A stretch of DNA of 15,768 nt. Source: an uncultured Christensenella sp. Its GTDB lineage: Bacteria; Bacillota; Clostridia; Christensenellales; Borkfalkiaceae. The DNA lies in assembly GCA_910578565.1 (NCBI GenBank), contig CAJTQF010000016.1:1-15768 (forward strand), given 5' to 3'. Shown in pieces: positions 5,606-13,765 of this stretch. Numbering within the stretch: the stretch's first letter is position 1; each line of letters opens with the position of its first letter. Both the position numbers and the translations under genes were made by a program. The notes under the pieces were generated by a model. It saw only the letters and a program-made list of their open reading frames with translations, was not told the DNA's origin and did no database searches.

Positions 5606-7777
5606 ATGTTCGCGCAAGTTATAGTAGACGTAGCCCACTCCAACGTGGATAAAATATTCGAATATTCCTGCCCCGACGGGCTGACTGCCGGGGCAAGGGT
5701 AAAAGTGCCCTTCGGCGGAAGGGTGCTTGACGGCTTCGTGATAGGCGTAAGCCCTGCTTCCGCATACCCTGCGGAAAAAGTGAAATCCGTAATTTCGGTA
5801 TTCGACGAAGCGCCCGCGCTTGTCCCCGAATGTCTTACTTTGATGCATACCGTTTCGGAAAGATACCGCGTGCCGAAAGCCGCGGCTTTAAGGCTCTTTC
5901 TGCCGTCCGAAATGCGCTTGGGCAAGGTGCGTGAAGCGTTTAAAAATTTTGCCGTGTTCAAAACGGCGGACGTAAAACTTTCGGCGGGCGCAAAAAAACA
6001 GGCGCAGGCATTGGAATATCTTGCGCAGAAAGGCGAAGAAGAACTGCCGGCTCTGTGCGGAATGTTCGGACGCGGCGCAATCAATTCGCTTGCGGAAAAG
6101 GGCGCGCTGGAAATACGGAAGCGCAAAATATCGCGCAGCCCGTTCGAAGGTATGTCTGGTGAAAGCGTGCAGAGAACGCTTACCCCCTCGCAGACCGCCG
6201 CGTTGCAGTCCGTAGAAAACTCGGACAAGCAGGTGCATTTAATTCACGGTGTGACGGGCAGCGGAAAAACGGAAATTTATCTGAACATAATAGACCGCGA
6301 AATAAAAAGGGGCAAAACGGCAATATTTCTTGTGCCGGAAATTTCTTTGACGCCCCAGATGCTGTCGCAGTTGCGCTCTCGCTTCGGCGGGGCGGCTGCC
6401 ATACTTCACAGCGGACTGTCCGCAGGCGAAAGGTTTGACGAGTGGTGGCGGCTGCGTTCGGGCGAAGCAAAAATTGCGATAGGCGCGAGAAGCGCGGTGT
6501 TCGCCCCCCTTGAAAATATAGGCGCGGTGATAATGGACGAAGAACACGACCCGTCTTATCTCAGCGAAACCGCGCCCAGATATTCTACTTGCGACGTTGC
6601 GTTAATGCGCGCAAAATACAACGGCGCGAAACTGATTTTAGGCAGCGCGACCCCGTCTGTCGAATCTTATGCAAAAGCGGCGGACGGCGAATACAATTTA
6701 ATCACTCTTACCGAGCGTATAAACAAAAAGCCTTTGCCCGAAATTATTATTGCGGATATGCGCAAAGAAGTGCGGCGCGGCAACAATTCGGCGTTTTCAA
6801 AGGCTTTACGGGAAGAGCTGGACGCAACGCTTAAAAGCGGCAACCAGGCGATAATATTTCTGAACAGGCGCGGGTATTCCCGCACGGTTATGTGCCGCGA
6901 CTGCGGCTACGTGGCAAAGTGCAAAAACTGCGACGTGACCCTTACATACCACAGCGAGGACAACTGTCTGAAATGCCACTACTGCGGTGCAAAATATCGT
7001 ATGCTTTCCGCCTGTCCCGAGTGCGGCGGTCTGCACGTTCTGTACAGCGGCACGGGCACGCAGAAAGTGGTTGCCGATTTAAAAGAGCTGTTCCCTTCCG
7101 CAAGAATTTTACGTATGGACAACGACACCGTTTCGGGTAAGGACGGTCACTATAAAATATTGAGCAAGTTCGCCCGTAAGGAAGCGGATATACTGGTGGG
7201 AACGCAGATGATTGCCAAGGGGCATGACTTTCCGTCGGTTACGCTGGTCGGGATACTCGACGCGGATATGAGCCTTAATTTTTCCGATTACCGCAGCGGG
7301 GAGCGCACGTTCCAGCTCATAACGCAGGTGTCGGGCAGAAGCGGCAGGGCGGACGATAAGGGCAAAGTGGTGTTGCAGACCTGCTCGCCAGAAAATTATA
7401 TTCTGCGCTATGCGGTGAATTACGACTATAACGGGTTTTTCGGAAACGAAATAGCCATTCGCAAAGCCACCAATTTTCCGCCCTACTCGCTAATATGCAG
7501 GGTAATGGTCACGTCGGACGACAAGGATAAGGCGTTGGAAGTTTTAAAATCGGTTTACTTTGCGATAGAAGAGTTGCGCGGAAAATACCCCGATGAGTTT
7601 TACTTTTTAAACAAAATGCATTCGCCCATAAAAAAGATACAGGGCAAAATGCGGTACCAAGTGTTGATAAGGTTAAAAGACGCAAAACTGCTGGAACAAA
7701 TTTACGACGTGGCGGTTAAAAATTCGGACAATTCTGTTTTTGTCTACGTAGAAGAAAACCCCGTCAACCTTTCTTGA
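5606..7777 (+). CDS. priA: Primosomal protein N' (replication restart helicase PriA)
   Basis: A 723-residue superfamily 2 DNA helicase that recognises stalled forks and reloads the replicative helicase. After the N-terminal DNA-binding part come Walker A GVTGSGKT (215-222), the IGARSAVFAPL motif (292-302), the Walker B box DEEHD (311-315) and LGSATPS (345-351). Eight cysteines (430, 433, 439, 442, 457, 460, 470, 473) have exactly the spacing of the two zinc sites of E. coli PriA. VGTQMIAKGHDFP (531-543) and QVSGRSGR (574-581) are the late helicase motifs. All key residues look intact. I chose the ATG at 5606 because MFAQVIVDVA matches family N-termini; longer reading would run into rpoZ in another frame. 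No clear Shine-Dalgarno is present, only GTGAG touching the ATG, which suggests low expression. Confidence 0.96.
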   Translation: MFAQVIVDVAHSNVDKIFEYSCPDGLTAGARVKVPFGGRVLDGFVIGVSPASAYPAEKVKSVISVFDEAPALVPECLTLMHTVSERYRVPKAAALRLFLPSEMRLGKVREAFKNFAVFKTADVKLSAGAKKQAQALEYLAQKGEEELPALCGMFGRGAINSLAEKGALEIRKRKISRSPFEGMSGESVQRTLTPSQTAALQSVENSDKQVHLIHGVTGSGKTEIYLNIIDREIKRGKTAIFLVPEISLTPQMLSQLRSRFGGAAAILHSGLSAGERFDEWWRLRSGEAKIAIGARSAVFAPLENIGAVIMDEEHDPSYLSETAPRYSTCDVALMRAKYNGAKLILGSATPSVESYAKAADGEYNLITLTERINKKPLPEIIIADMRKEVRRGNNSAFSKALREELDATLKSGNQAIIFLNRRGYSRTVMCRDCGYVAKCKNCDVTLTYHSEDNCLKCHYCGAKYRMLSACPECGGLHVLYSGTGTQKVVADLKELFPSARILRMDNDTVSGKDGHYKILSKFARKEADILVGTQMIAKGHDFPSVTLVGILDADMSLNFSDYRSGERTFQLITQVSGRSGRADDKGKVVLQTCSPENYILRYAVNYDYNGFFGNEIAIRKATNFPPYSLICRVMVTSDDKDKALEVLKSVYFAIEELRGKYPDEFYFLNKMHSPIKKIQGKMRYQVLIRLKDAKLLEQIYDVAVKNSDNSVFVYVEENPVNLS

Positions 7778-7802
7778 AAATTAAAAAGCATTTTTGTATG
7801 CG
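7774..7802 (+). promoter_or_regulatory. Weak candidate internal promoter before def
   Basis: TTGAAA (7774-7779), a 17-base spacer and TATGCG (7797-7802) lie at the priA stop and in the 61-base gap before def, the widest gap in the operon. The -35 box is good but the -10 box is poor. It could boost def-fmt and later genes relative to priA. Confidence 0.25.
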
Positions 7803-7838
7803 GACGGATTAAACCCGTCGGTAAGTTAAGGAGCGAAT

Positions 7839-8300
7839 ATGTTAAGATACGTTGTGCAGACGGGCGACCCCGTTCTCAGAAAAAAGTGCGGGCAGGTGAC
7901 CGCGTTCAATAAAGAACTGGGCGCCCTGTTGGACGATATGAAGGAAACGGTGCGCGCCGAAAACGGCGCGGGGCTTGCCGCGCCGCAGATAGGAATTTCA
8001 AAGCGGGTTGTGGTAATAGACGTGGGCGAAGGTTACTTTGAACTGGTCAACCCCGTAATAGTTGCAGTCAAAGGCGAGCAGTCGGGACCGGAAGGATGTC
8101 TTTCGGTCAAAGGCAAACAAGGTACCGTCGTCCGCCCGTATAAGGTGAAGGCGGAGTACCGCGACCGTTTCGGCAAAAAGCACAAGCTGACCGCCGAAGG
8201 CTTTTTTGCCCGCGCCGTCTGTCACGAGCTTGACCACCTTGACGGAATCCTTTACACCGACAAAGCGGTTGAACTTTACGACCTGCCGCCGGAGGAATAA
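7839..8300 (+). CDS. def: Peptide deformylase
   Basis: A 153-residue metalloenzyme (normally Fe2+) that removes the formyl group from the N-terminal Met of new proteins. All three motifs are present: GAGLAAPQIG (43-52), EGCLS (85-89, metal ligand Cys87) and HELDHLDG (129-136, with ligands His129 and His133 and catalytic Glu130). Length fits the short deformylases common in Firmicutes. The ATG is preceded by AAGGAG at good spacing. It stands directly before fmt, which adds the formyl group to the initiator Met-tRNA; the two genes are adjacent in many bacteria. Only three bases separate def from fmt, whose ribosome site (GGAGG) lies in the last def codons. Confidence 0.96.
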   Translation: MLRYVVQTGDPVLRKKCGQVTAFNKELGALLDDMKETVRAENGAGLAAPQIGISKRVVVIDVGEGYFELVNPVIVAVKGEQSGPEGCLSVKGKQGTVVRPYKVKAEYRDRFGKKHKLTAEGFFARAVCHELDHLDGILYTDKAVELYDLPPEE

Positions 8301-8303
8301 TTT

Positions 8304-9215
8304 ATGAAAATTGTTTTTGCAGGCTCGCCGCAGTTTGCGGTTCCCGCGCTAAAAGCGTTGCATAAAGCGGGCGTGGAAATCGTCGCGGTGCTGACTCAGC
8401 CCGATAAACCCGTCGGCAGAAAAAAAATTCTGACGCCCACGCCCGTAAAGGCGGCGGCGCTTGAATTGGGGTTGCCCGTTTACGATTTTGCAAAAGTGCG
8501 CGACCACGTTCGGGAAATATCCGATCTTGCCGACATAATGATAACCTGCGCCTACGGACAGATTTTAACGCGCGAAGTTTTAAACTGTTTTAATGGCGGG
8601 GTGTGGAATCTGCACGCTTCGCTTCTGCCCAAATTCAGGGGCGCTTCGCCCATACAGTCGGCGATATTGGCGGGCGAAAAGTACACGGGCATTACGGTTA
8701 TGAAGACCGAACTGGAAGTTGATTCGGGCGGGATACTTCTCGTAAAGCGGTGCGAAGTGGGCGAGAGAACTTACGGCGAACTTCAAGCCGAACTTTCTCT
8801 CCTTGCGGCGGAAGCGGCGACGGAAGCTATCGGATATCTTAAAGCGGGCGAACCGCGCCTTCTGATTCAGGACGAAGCTAAGGTTACGCACTGCAAAAAA
8901 ATAACCAAAGCGGAAGCCGTGATAAACTTCGGTTGCGACGCGGAAGAAGTAGTGCGCCTTATCCGCGCGATGAATCCCGAACCCGCGGCATACTGCCTTC
9001 AAAACGGCAACCCGCTGAATATTTTAAACGCATACGTCTGCGACGGCGCGGGCGAAGCGGGTATGGTGCTTTCCGCCGACAAAAGGGGTGTGTGCGTCGC
9101 GTGCGGACGTGGCGCGGTGATGATAACCGAGCTGATTCCCTCAGGCGGCAAAAAAATGAAGGCAGGCGACTTTGCCAACGGCAGAAAAATAAAGGCGGGG
9201 GACAAACTTGACTAA
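8304..9215 (+). CDS. fmt: Methionyl-tRNA formyltransferase
   Basis: A 303-residue enzyme that transfers a formyl group from 10-formyltetrahydrofolate to Met-tRNA(fMet) before translation initiation. The catalytic residues Asn102, His104 and Asp140 sit in WNLHASLLPKFRGASPI (101-117) and ELEVDSGGIL (136-145). The N-terminal Rossmann part starts KIVFAGSPQFAVPAL, and the C-terminal OB-like domain (about 205-303) is present, so the protein is full length. GGAGG ends about 8 bases before the ATG. The end of the gene overlaps the TTG start of rsmB by eight bases. Forms a functional pair with def. Confidence 0.96.
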   Translation: MKIVFAGSPQFAVPALKALHKAGVEIVAVLTQPDKPVGRKKILTPTPVKAAALELGLPVYDFAKVRDHVREISDLADIMITCAYGQILTREVLNCFNGGVWNLHASLLPKFRGASPIQSAILAGEKYTGITVMKTELEVDSGGILLVKRCEVGERTYGELQAELSLLAAEAATEAIGYLKAGEPRLLIQDEAKVTHCKKITKAEAVINFGCDAEEVVRLIRAMNPEPAAYCLQNGNPLNILNAYVCDGAGEAGMVLSADKRGVCVACGRGAVMITELIPSGGKKMKAGDFANGRKIKAGDKLD

Positions 9216-10431
9216 CCCGCTCTGCGACCCTTATCTGGTGCTTTCAAAGGTTTACGGCGGCAAGTATCTGAAACAGGCTCTCGCCGAAACTCCGATAGAA
9301 TTTATAAACAAACCGCGCACGGTGAAAATTTGTTACGGCGTTCTGGAAAAGGATATTTATCTGAACGCGGTAATTTCGGCAAATACGAAAAAGCAACCTA
9401 AAAGCGCGGTAAGGCTGATACTTAAAATTGCGCTGTATATGCTTGAATTTATGTCAAAGCACGACTTTATGGTGGTTGACAGCGCGGTTGAACTTACGAA
9501 AAAACTGGGTAAAGACGGGGCTTCGGGTTTTGTAAACGCCTTTTTGCGCTCTTACAAAATTCCGCCTGCGCCCGCAAACACCGACGAAAAAACCGCGTTT
9601 GAGTGCAGTGCGCCTTTGTGGCTTGTAAAGCGTCTGCGCAGGAGTTACAAGAGCGAAGCGGCGTCAATTTTGTCTGCGCCGTCACAGGGTATTTCGGTCA
9701 GATTTGAAAGGGGAGCGGAAAGCTATCTCGGTAAGCCGCACGTTGACACCCCTTTTGAAAATCTGTATATATTCAAAAATTTTACCCGCGACAAAAATTT
9801 CGACAGCGGCGATTATACGTTCCAGTCGGTAGGTTCGGTAGCTATATGCGAAGCGGTTGCGCCCTGCCGTGAACTTTTGGACGCGTGCGCCGCCCCGGGC
9901 GGTAAATCCGTGTTGCTGTCGGCAAAGTGCGGCGGCGTCACAGCTAACGAACTTCACGCCCACAGGGCGGAACTTATAAAAGCGTACGCGCACCGTATGT
10001 CCGCTCAAAACGTGACGGTCGTCACGGGCGACGCGGGTGTGCTCAATCCCGAATACGAAGGCGCGTTTGATGCGGTTTTGTGCGACGTTCCCTGTTCGGG
10101 TACGGGGGTAATAAACGAAAATCCCGATATAAAACTTTTCAGAAAAGAGCAGGACATAGCGTCTTTGAACGCCGTGCAACTTGCAATTTTAAAAAATTGT
10201 TCCCGCTACGTGAAAGAAGGCGGAAAGTTGTACTATTCAACCTGCTCCGTCCTTCCCGAAGAAAACGACAGTATAGTATACGGATTTTTGCGGGACTGCT
10301 CGGGCTTCGCCCTGCAAATTCCCGAAAGTCCGCTCGAACACCGTAAAACGAAATTCGGGTTGCAGTTTCTGCCGCATATATCGTTGGGCGCAGGGTTTTA
10401 TTTGACGTCATTTATAAAGGAGAAAATATGA
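9208..10431 (+). CDS. rsmB: 16S rRNA (cytosine-967-C5) methyltransferase
   Basis: A 407-residue RsmB/Sun protein that methylates C967 of 16S rRNA (E. coli numbering) with S-adenosylmethionine. The N-terminal NusB-like RNA-binding domain spans about 1-125. The Rossmann methyltransferase domain shows the SAM loop DACAAPGGKS (225-234), DVPCSGTG (293-300, with Cys296) and STCSVLPEEND (344-354, with the nucleophile-type Cys346). The C-terminal GAGFYLTSFIKE matches the usual end of the family. The start is TTG, supported by GGGGG six bases upstream and an 8-base overlap with fmt; no ATG stands nearby in frame. The stop forms an ATGA overlap with the hydrolase gene. Confidence 0.94.
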   Translation: MTNPLCDPYLVLSKVYGGKYLKQALAETPIEFINKPRTVKICYGVLEKDIYLNAVISANTKKQPKSAVRLILKIALYMLEFMSKHDFMVVDSAVELTKKLGKDGASGFVNAFLRSYKIPPAPANTDEKTAFECSAPLWLVKRLRRSYKSEAASILSAPSQGISVRFERGAESYLGKPHVDTPFENLYIFKNFTRDKNFDSGDYTFQSVGSVAICEAVAPCRELLDACAAPGGKSVLLSAKCGGVTANELHAHRAELIKAYAHRMSAQNVTVVTGDAGVLNPEYEGAFDAVLCDVPCSGTGVINENPDIKLFRKEQDIASLNAVQLAILKNCSRYVKEGGKLYYSTCSVLPEENDSIVYGFLRDCSGFALQIPESPLEHRKTKFGLQFLPHISLGAGFYLTSFIKEKI

Positions 10432-11402
10432 ACAAGGCGAGAAAAAATTATATCCGTAGTTGCGAAATGTCGGAAATTGCTACGGTAGAGCTTGGCGGAT
10501 ATAATCAGAAAATTCTGATTGAAGGCAAAAAAAAGGACTTGCCGGTGGTCATATGCCTGCACGGAGGACCGGGTTCGCCCGTACCCTTTTCGGTGGGGTG
10601 CCGCGGCTTGTTCCCCGAATGGACGGATAAAGCCGTAATGGTTTACTGGGACCAGTTGGGCTGCGGAATAAACAATTACGTTATCGACGACGGTTTTCAT
10701 GTTGAAAATTTTGCCGATATGACTTGCGACCTTGTAAACTATATCAAGGCGCGCTTCCCCGAAAACAGGCTGTATCTTTTCGGTGTGAGCTGGGGCAGTA
10801 TTCTTGCTTTTTACGCGGCTCTGCGTGTTGCGGAAAAAACAGACGGGGTTTTCGTTTACGGTCAGGTGCTTAAAAATCTTTTCTTCAATTCGGAAGTTGT
10901 CGCCGCGTTTGACGGCGCGCCCGACGGCGTTAAAAAGAGAGTGCGGGAAATAGTGGAAACGGGCACGGACTGCGCATACAAAGTTTTTGAAAAGAATTTT
11001 AAAACGCTGTACAAACTTTTAAGAAAATACACCGACGCGTATGTAAATAAAAACGCCGCGCCCGCGCCCGTTGGCAAAATAGTAAAGGGACTGCTGTCAA
11101 GTCCCGACTATAAACTGCGCGATTTTATGGCGGTGGTTAAAAACGGCTACATGAAAAACAAAACACTTTGGTATGAGCTTTTAAAGCTGGACCTTTCGCC
11201 CCTGCTTGAAAAATTGCAGGTTGAATACCGTATATTGCAGGGCGGAACGGACGTTGTAACTTCGACAAAGGCAATAATAAATGCGGTTGAAGACTGCAAA
11301 AATAAAAAGGTTACGGTAAAGGTGGTTGAAAATTCGGGACATATGCCTTCCGCGGCGGCAATGGACGAGTGCTTTAAAACCTTTTCGCGGTTTGTGGTAT
11401 GA
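10428..11402 (+). CDS. Alpha/beta hydrolase, proline iminopeptidase-like (S33 type)
   Basis: A 324-residue cytoplasmic alpha/beta hydrolase. The oxyanion loop HGGPGSP (45-51) is typical of S33 peptidases such as prolyl aminopeptidase. The nucleophile elbow GVSWGS (119-124) gives Ser121, and Asp275 (QGGTD) and His305 (SGHMPS) complete the triad. A helical cap lies at about 150-250. No signal peptide. Proline iminopeptidase activity is possible, but members with this motif also act on other esters and amides, so the substrate is open. It lies between rsmB and rlmN, where Firmicutes often have nothing or a zinc peptidase, with ATGA overlaps on both sides and an AAAGGAG site, so it is firmly part of the operon. 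Probably an insertion specific to this lineage. Confidence 0.88.
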   Translation: MNKARKNYIRSCEMSEIATVELGGYNQKILIEGKKKDLPVVICLHGGPGSPVPFSVGCRGLFPEWTDKAVMVYWDQLGCGINNYVIDDGFHVENFADMTCDLVNYIKARFPENRLYLFGVSWGSILAFYAALRVAEKTDGVFVYGQVLKNLFFNSEVVAAFDGAPDGVKKRVREIVETGTDCAYKVFEKNFKTLYKLLRKYTDAYVNKNAAPAPVGKIVKGLLSSPDYKLRDFMAVVKNGYMKNKTLWYELLKLDLSPLLEKLQVEYRILQGGTDVVTSTKAIINAVEDCKNKKVTVKVVENSGHMPSAAAMDECFKTFSRFVV

Positions 11403-12439
11403 AAAACGTCTTACAGGATTTGAGTTTTGAACAGCTTGAAAGTTTAACGCTTTCGCTGGGCGAAAAAAAGTTCCGCGCAAAACAGCTTTACGACGGGCTG
11501 ATGCGGGGCAAAAAAATTTCCGATATAAACATACCGTCCGGACTGAAAAAGAGACTTTTGGAAAGCTATGAAGACGAACCGGTCAAAATTATAAAAACGC
11601 TGGCGTCTTCGGACGGGACGGAAAAATATCTCTTTTCACTCTCGGACGGGAACGTGATAGAAGGCGTTTTAATGAAGTATAAGTACGGCAATACCCAGTG
11701 CGTTTCAACGCAGGTGGGGTGCAGAATGGGTTGTAAATTCTGCGCAAGCACTCTGGGCGGACTTATAAGAAATCTTACTTCGGGCGAAATTCTTGCGCAA
11801 GTGCTTGTTGTGAACGCTTTGCACTCGCGCGGCAAATTGCGCGGGGTAACCAACGTAGTTTTAATGGGCAGCGGCGAACCTTTGGACAATTACGCCAACG
11901 TGGTAACTTTTTTAAAAAATATATCAGCCGCGGGCGGGGTGAACGTTTCGCCAAGGAATATTTCGCTTTCGACCTGCGGGCTGGTTCCCGCAATTTATAA
12001 TCTGGCGCAGGAAGGGTTGCCCGTCAACTTGACGGTTTCGCTGCACCAGACCACGGACGAAGGCAGGGCGCGCACAATGCCAATCGCCAAAAAATATTCA
12101 ATTGACGAAATTTTAAAAGCCTGCGCCCACTATTTCGAAAAGACGGGCAGGCGGTACATCTTCGAGTATTCGCTTATCGCGGGTGAAAACTGTTCCGCAG
12201 AACACGCGCAGGGGCTTATAAATTTATTAAAGGGCAAGCCCTGCCACGTTAACCTGATACGGTTGAACGAAGTGGAAGAGCGCGGGCTCAAAGCGGTTTC
12301 GGACAGGCAGGCGTACGCCTTTATGCAGGCTTTGACGGACGGCGGACTTTCCGCAAGCGTGCGCAGAAGTCTGGGTGCGGATATAGCGGGGGCGTGCGGA
12401 CAACTGCGCGCGGGATATTTGAAAGGAGAAAATTTATGA
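11399..12439 (+). CDS. rlmN: Dual-specificity 23S rRNA/tRNA adenine-C2 methyltransferase
   Basis: A 346-residue radical-SAM enzyme that makes 2-methyladenosine at A2503 of 23S rRNA and at A37 of some tRNAs. The radical-SAM cluster motif is CRMGCKFC (Cys108, 112, 115). The two catalytic cysteines are Cys101 (in TQCVSTQVG) and Cys333 (in GACGQLR), with the same spacing to the cluster as in E. coli. GSGEPLDN (157-164) is the SAM-binding motif and VSLHQTTDEGRARTMPI (213-229) also fits the family. Length is typical. It is preceded by the hydrolase and followed by rpe with ATGA overlaps. In Bacillus prpC, prkC and rsgA come next; here they are absent. Confidence 0.95.
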   Translation: MKNVLQDLSFEQLESLTLSLGEKKFRAKQLYDGLMRGKKISDINIPSGLKKRLLESYEDEPVKIIKTLASSDGTEKYLFSLSDGNVIEGVLMKYKYGNTQCVSTQVGCRMGCKFCASTLGGLIRNLTSGEILAQVLVVNALHSRGKLRGVTNVVLMGSGEPLDNYANVVTFLKNISAAGGVNVSPRNISLSTCGLVPAIYNLAQEGLPVNLTVSLHQTTDEGRARTMPIAKKYSIDEILKACAHYFEKTGRRYIFEYSLIAGENCSAEHAQGLINLLKGKPCHVNLIRLNEVEERGLKAVSDRQAYAFMQALTDGGLSASVRRSLGADIAGACGQLRAGYLKGENL

Positions 12440-13101
12440 ATATAAAAATAGCGCCTTCCATACTTTCGGCGGATTTTTCGGTTATGGGCGAAACTATTAA
12501 AAAGCTGGAAAAAAGCGGGGCGGATTTAATACACTGCGACGTTATGGACGGCAGTTTTGTAGAGCCTATAACTTTCGGCGGGCAGATGATAAAAAACATA
12601 AGACCGCTTACTTCACTGTCGCTGGACGCGCATCTTATGATAGAACACCCCAAAACGCAGGTTAAGTTTTTTGCGGACGCGGGCGCGGATATTATAACCG
12701 TGCATTACAAGGCGTGCAAAAAAATTTCGGACAGCTATCTGGAAGAAACTCTTAAAATGATTAAGTCGTACGGCGTAAAGTGCGGCGCGGTGGTAAATCC
12801 CGACGTTCCCGTGGAAAACATTTTTCCCGTGTTTCCGCTGTGCGATATGGTGCTTCTGATGTCGGTTTATCCCGGTTACGGCGGACAGAAATTCATCCCC
12901 GAAGTTATGCATAAGATAGAAAAGGCTCGGGAATACGCCCGCTTTATCGGCAGACCCGATATGGATATCGAAATAGACGGCGGGGTAACATTGGACAACG
13001 CGGCTGCGATACGCGCGGCGGGCGCAAACGTGCTTGTGGCAGGTTCTGCGGTGTTCAACGCGCCCGATACGGCGGCGGCAATTTCCGCTTTGAAAAAATG
13101 A
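12436..13101 (+). CDS. rpe: Ribulose-phosphate 3-epimerase
   Basis: A 221-residue TIM-barrel enzyme that interconverts ribulose 5-phosphate and xylulose 5-phosphate in the pentose phosphate pathway. It starts MNIKIAPSILSADF, with Ser8 and the usual first strand. Metal and catalytic residues are His33 and Asp35 (IHCDVMDG), His66 (DAHLMIEHP) and Asp181 (EIDGGV). The phosphate-binding regions PGYGGQKF (146-153) and the GS near the C-terminus are present. The loop FVEPITFG has Glu-Pro where relatives often have Pro-Asn. The ATG at 12436 overlaps the rlmN stop and has AAAGGAG upstream; the longer frame from 12394 adds residues unlike the family. Confidence 0.95.
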   Translation: MNIKIAPSILSADFSVMGETIKKLEKSGADLIHCDVMDGSFVEPITFGGQMIKNIRPLTSLSLDAHLMIEHPKTQVKFFADAGADIITVHYKACKKISDSYLEETLKMIKSYGVKCGAVVNPDVPVENIFPVFPLCDMVLLMSVYPGYGGQKFIPEVMHKIEKAREYARFIGRPDMDIEIDGGVTLDNAAAIRAAGANVLVAGSAVFNAPDTAAAISALKK

Positions 13102-13700
13102 AAGGGATCATACTTTTAAACGGCGACCCCTACGGCGGCGAAATAGACGCGCGCGGCGCGCTTGTGTACTGTTGCGACGGCGCGTATAAGTGGGCGAAAA
13201 ACAGGGTCAGGATAGACAAAAACGTGGGTGACTTCGACAGTCTTGACGAAGTTCCCTCTCCCGCGCCCGAAGAAATTTATCCCGCCGAAAAAAATTATAC
13301 CGACGGGGAAATAGCGCTCTTCAAAATGCTGGAACAGGGCGTTTCGGAAATAGAGATATACGGCGGCGGTGGCGGGCGCGAAGACCATTTTCTGGGCAAT
13401 ATCCATCTTTTATACCGCGCACACGAAGCGGGCGTACGCGCCTGTATGATAACGGAGCGCTCGGTAATTTTTCCCGCGGGCGGAAAAATTTTTTTGGGCG
13501 ATTTTAAGGGGGCAACCTTTTCCGTGTTACCTTTCGGCGGCAGATTGCATATAATGGATAGTGCAGGGCTTAAATACCGTTATCCCGAAACGTTGTCTTA
13601 CGGCGAATGCCGCGGTATTTCGAATATCGTTGAAGACGGCGCGGCATATCTGACGGTAAGCGGTAACGCCCTTGTAATAATCAACAGGGGTGAAGTATGA
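13098..13700 (+). CDS. thiN: Thiamine pyrophosphokinase
   Basis: A 200-residue enzyme that makes thiamine diphosphate from thiamine and ATP. Family motifs are Asp27 in CCDGAY, GDFDS (44-48), KNYTDGEIAL (65-74, the KDxTDxExAL form) and GGGGREDHFLGNI (90-102). The C-terminal beta domain binding thiamine spans about 130-200. Length is typical of bacterial TPKs. It follows rpe as in Bacillus and most Clostridia. No good Shine-Dalgarno is visible, so translation probably depends on coupling through the ATGA overlap with rpe. A second ATGA joins it to the small spoVM-like ORF. Confidence 0.93.
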   Translation: MKGIILLNGDPYGGEIDARGALVYCCDGAYKWAKNRVRIDKNVGDFDSLDEVPSPAPEEIYPAEKNYTDGEIALFKMLEQGVSEIEIYGGGGGREDHFLGNIHLLYRAHEAGVRACMITERSVIFPAGGKIFLGDFKGATFSVLPFGGRLHIMDSAGLKYRYPETLSYGECRGISNIVEDGAAYLTVSGNALVIINRGEV

Positions 13701-13765
13701 CCGTAATCTGCATAAAACCGCCTAAACCTATAAGGTGCATTTTAAGGCGGCTTTTAAGAAAATGA
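13697..13765 (+). CDS. spoVM: Stage V sporulation protein M (22 residues)
   Basis: A 22-residue ORF, easily missed by gene finders. It starts MTVICIKPPK and ends IRCILRRLLRK. Aligned without gaps to the 26-residue B. subtilis SpoVM, residues M1, I6, K7, P9, K10, I15, R17 and L20 are identical, and L12I, V16L and M19L are conservative. Pro9 and Ile6 are key residues there. Residues 12-22 form an amphipathic basic helix with I12, I15, L16, L19 and L20 on one face and Arg/Lys on the other. SpoVM marks the curved outer forespore membrane and anchors SpoIVA, starting coat assembly. In B. subtilis spoVM also follows thiN. AGGGG lies six bases before the ATG, and ATGA overlaps join it to thiN and to the dipeptidase gene. 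The match rests on memory of one sequence plus gene order. Confidence 0.8.
   Translation: MTVICIKPPKPIRCILRRLLRK
13718..13755 (+). other. Hairpin inside spoVM, before the dipeptidase start
   Basis: CCGCCT (13718-13723) pairs with AGGCGG (13745-13750), extended inward by AAA/TTT past a bulged base, and CTTTT follows. A small ACCT/AGGT hairpin could form in the loop. It resembles a weak terminator but lies wholly within the spoVM reading frame and ends 11 bases before the dipeptidase ATG. It could reduce read-through or hide that start until ribosomes pass. Confidence 0.4.

Noticed and set aside
11867..11890. RlmN motif with Ser in GSGEPLDN where E. coli has GMGEP
   Set aside because: To my knowledge this form is common in Clostridial RlmN proteins; the catalytic cysteines and cluster are intact, so it is not a defect.
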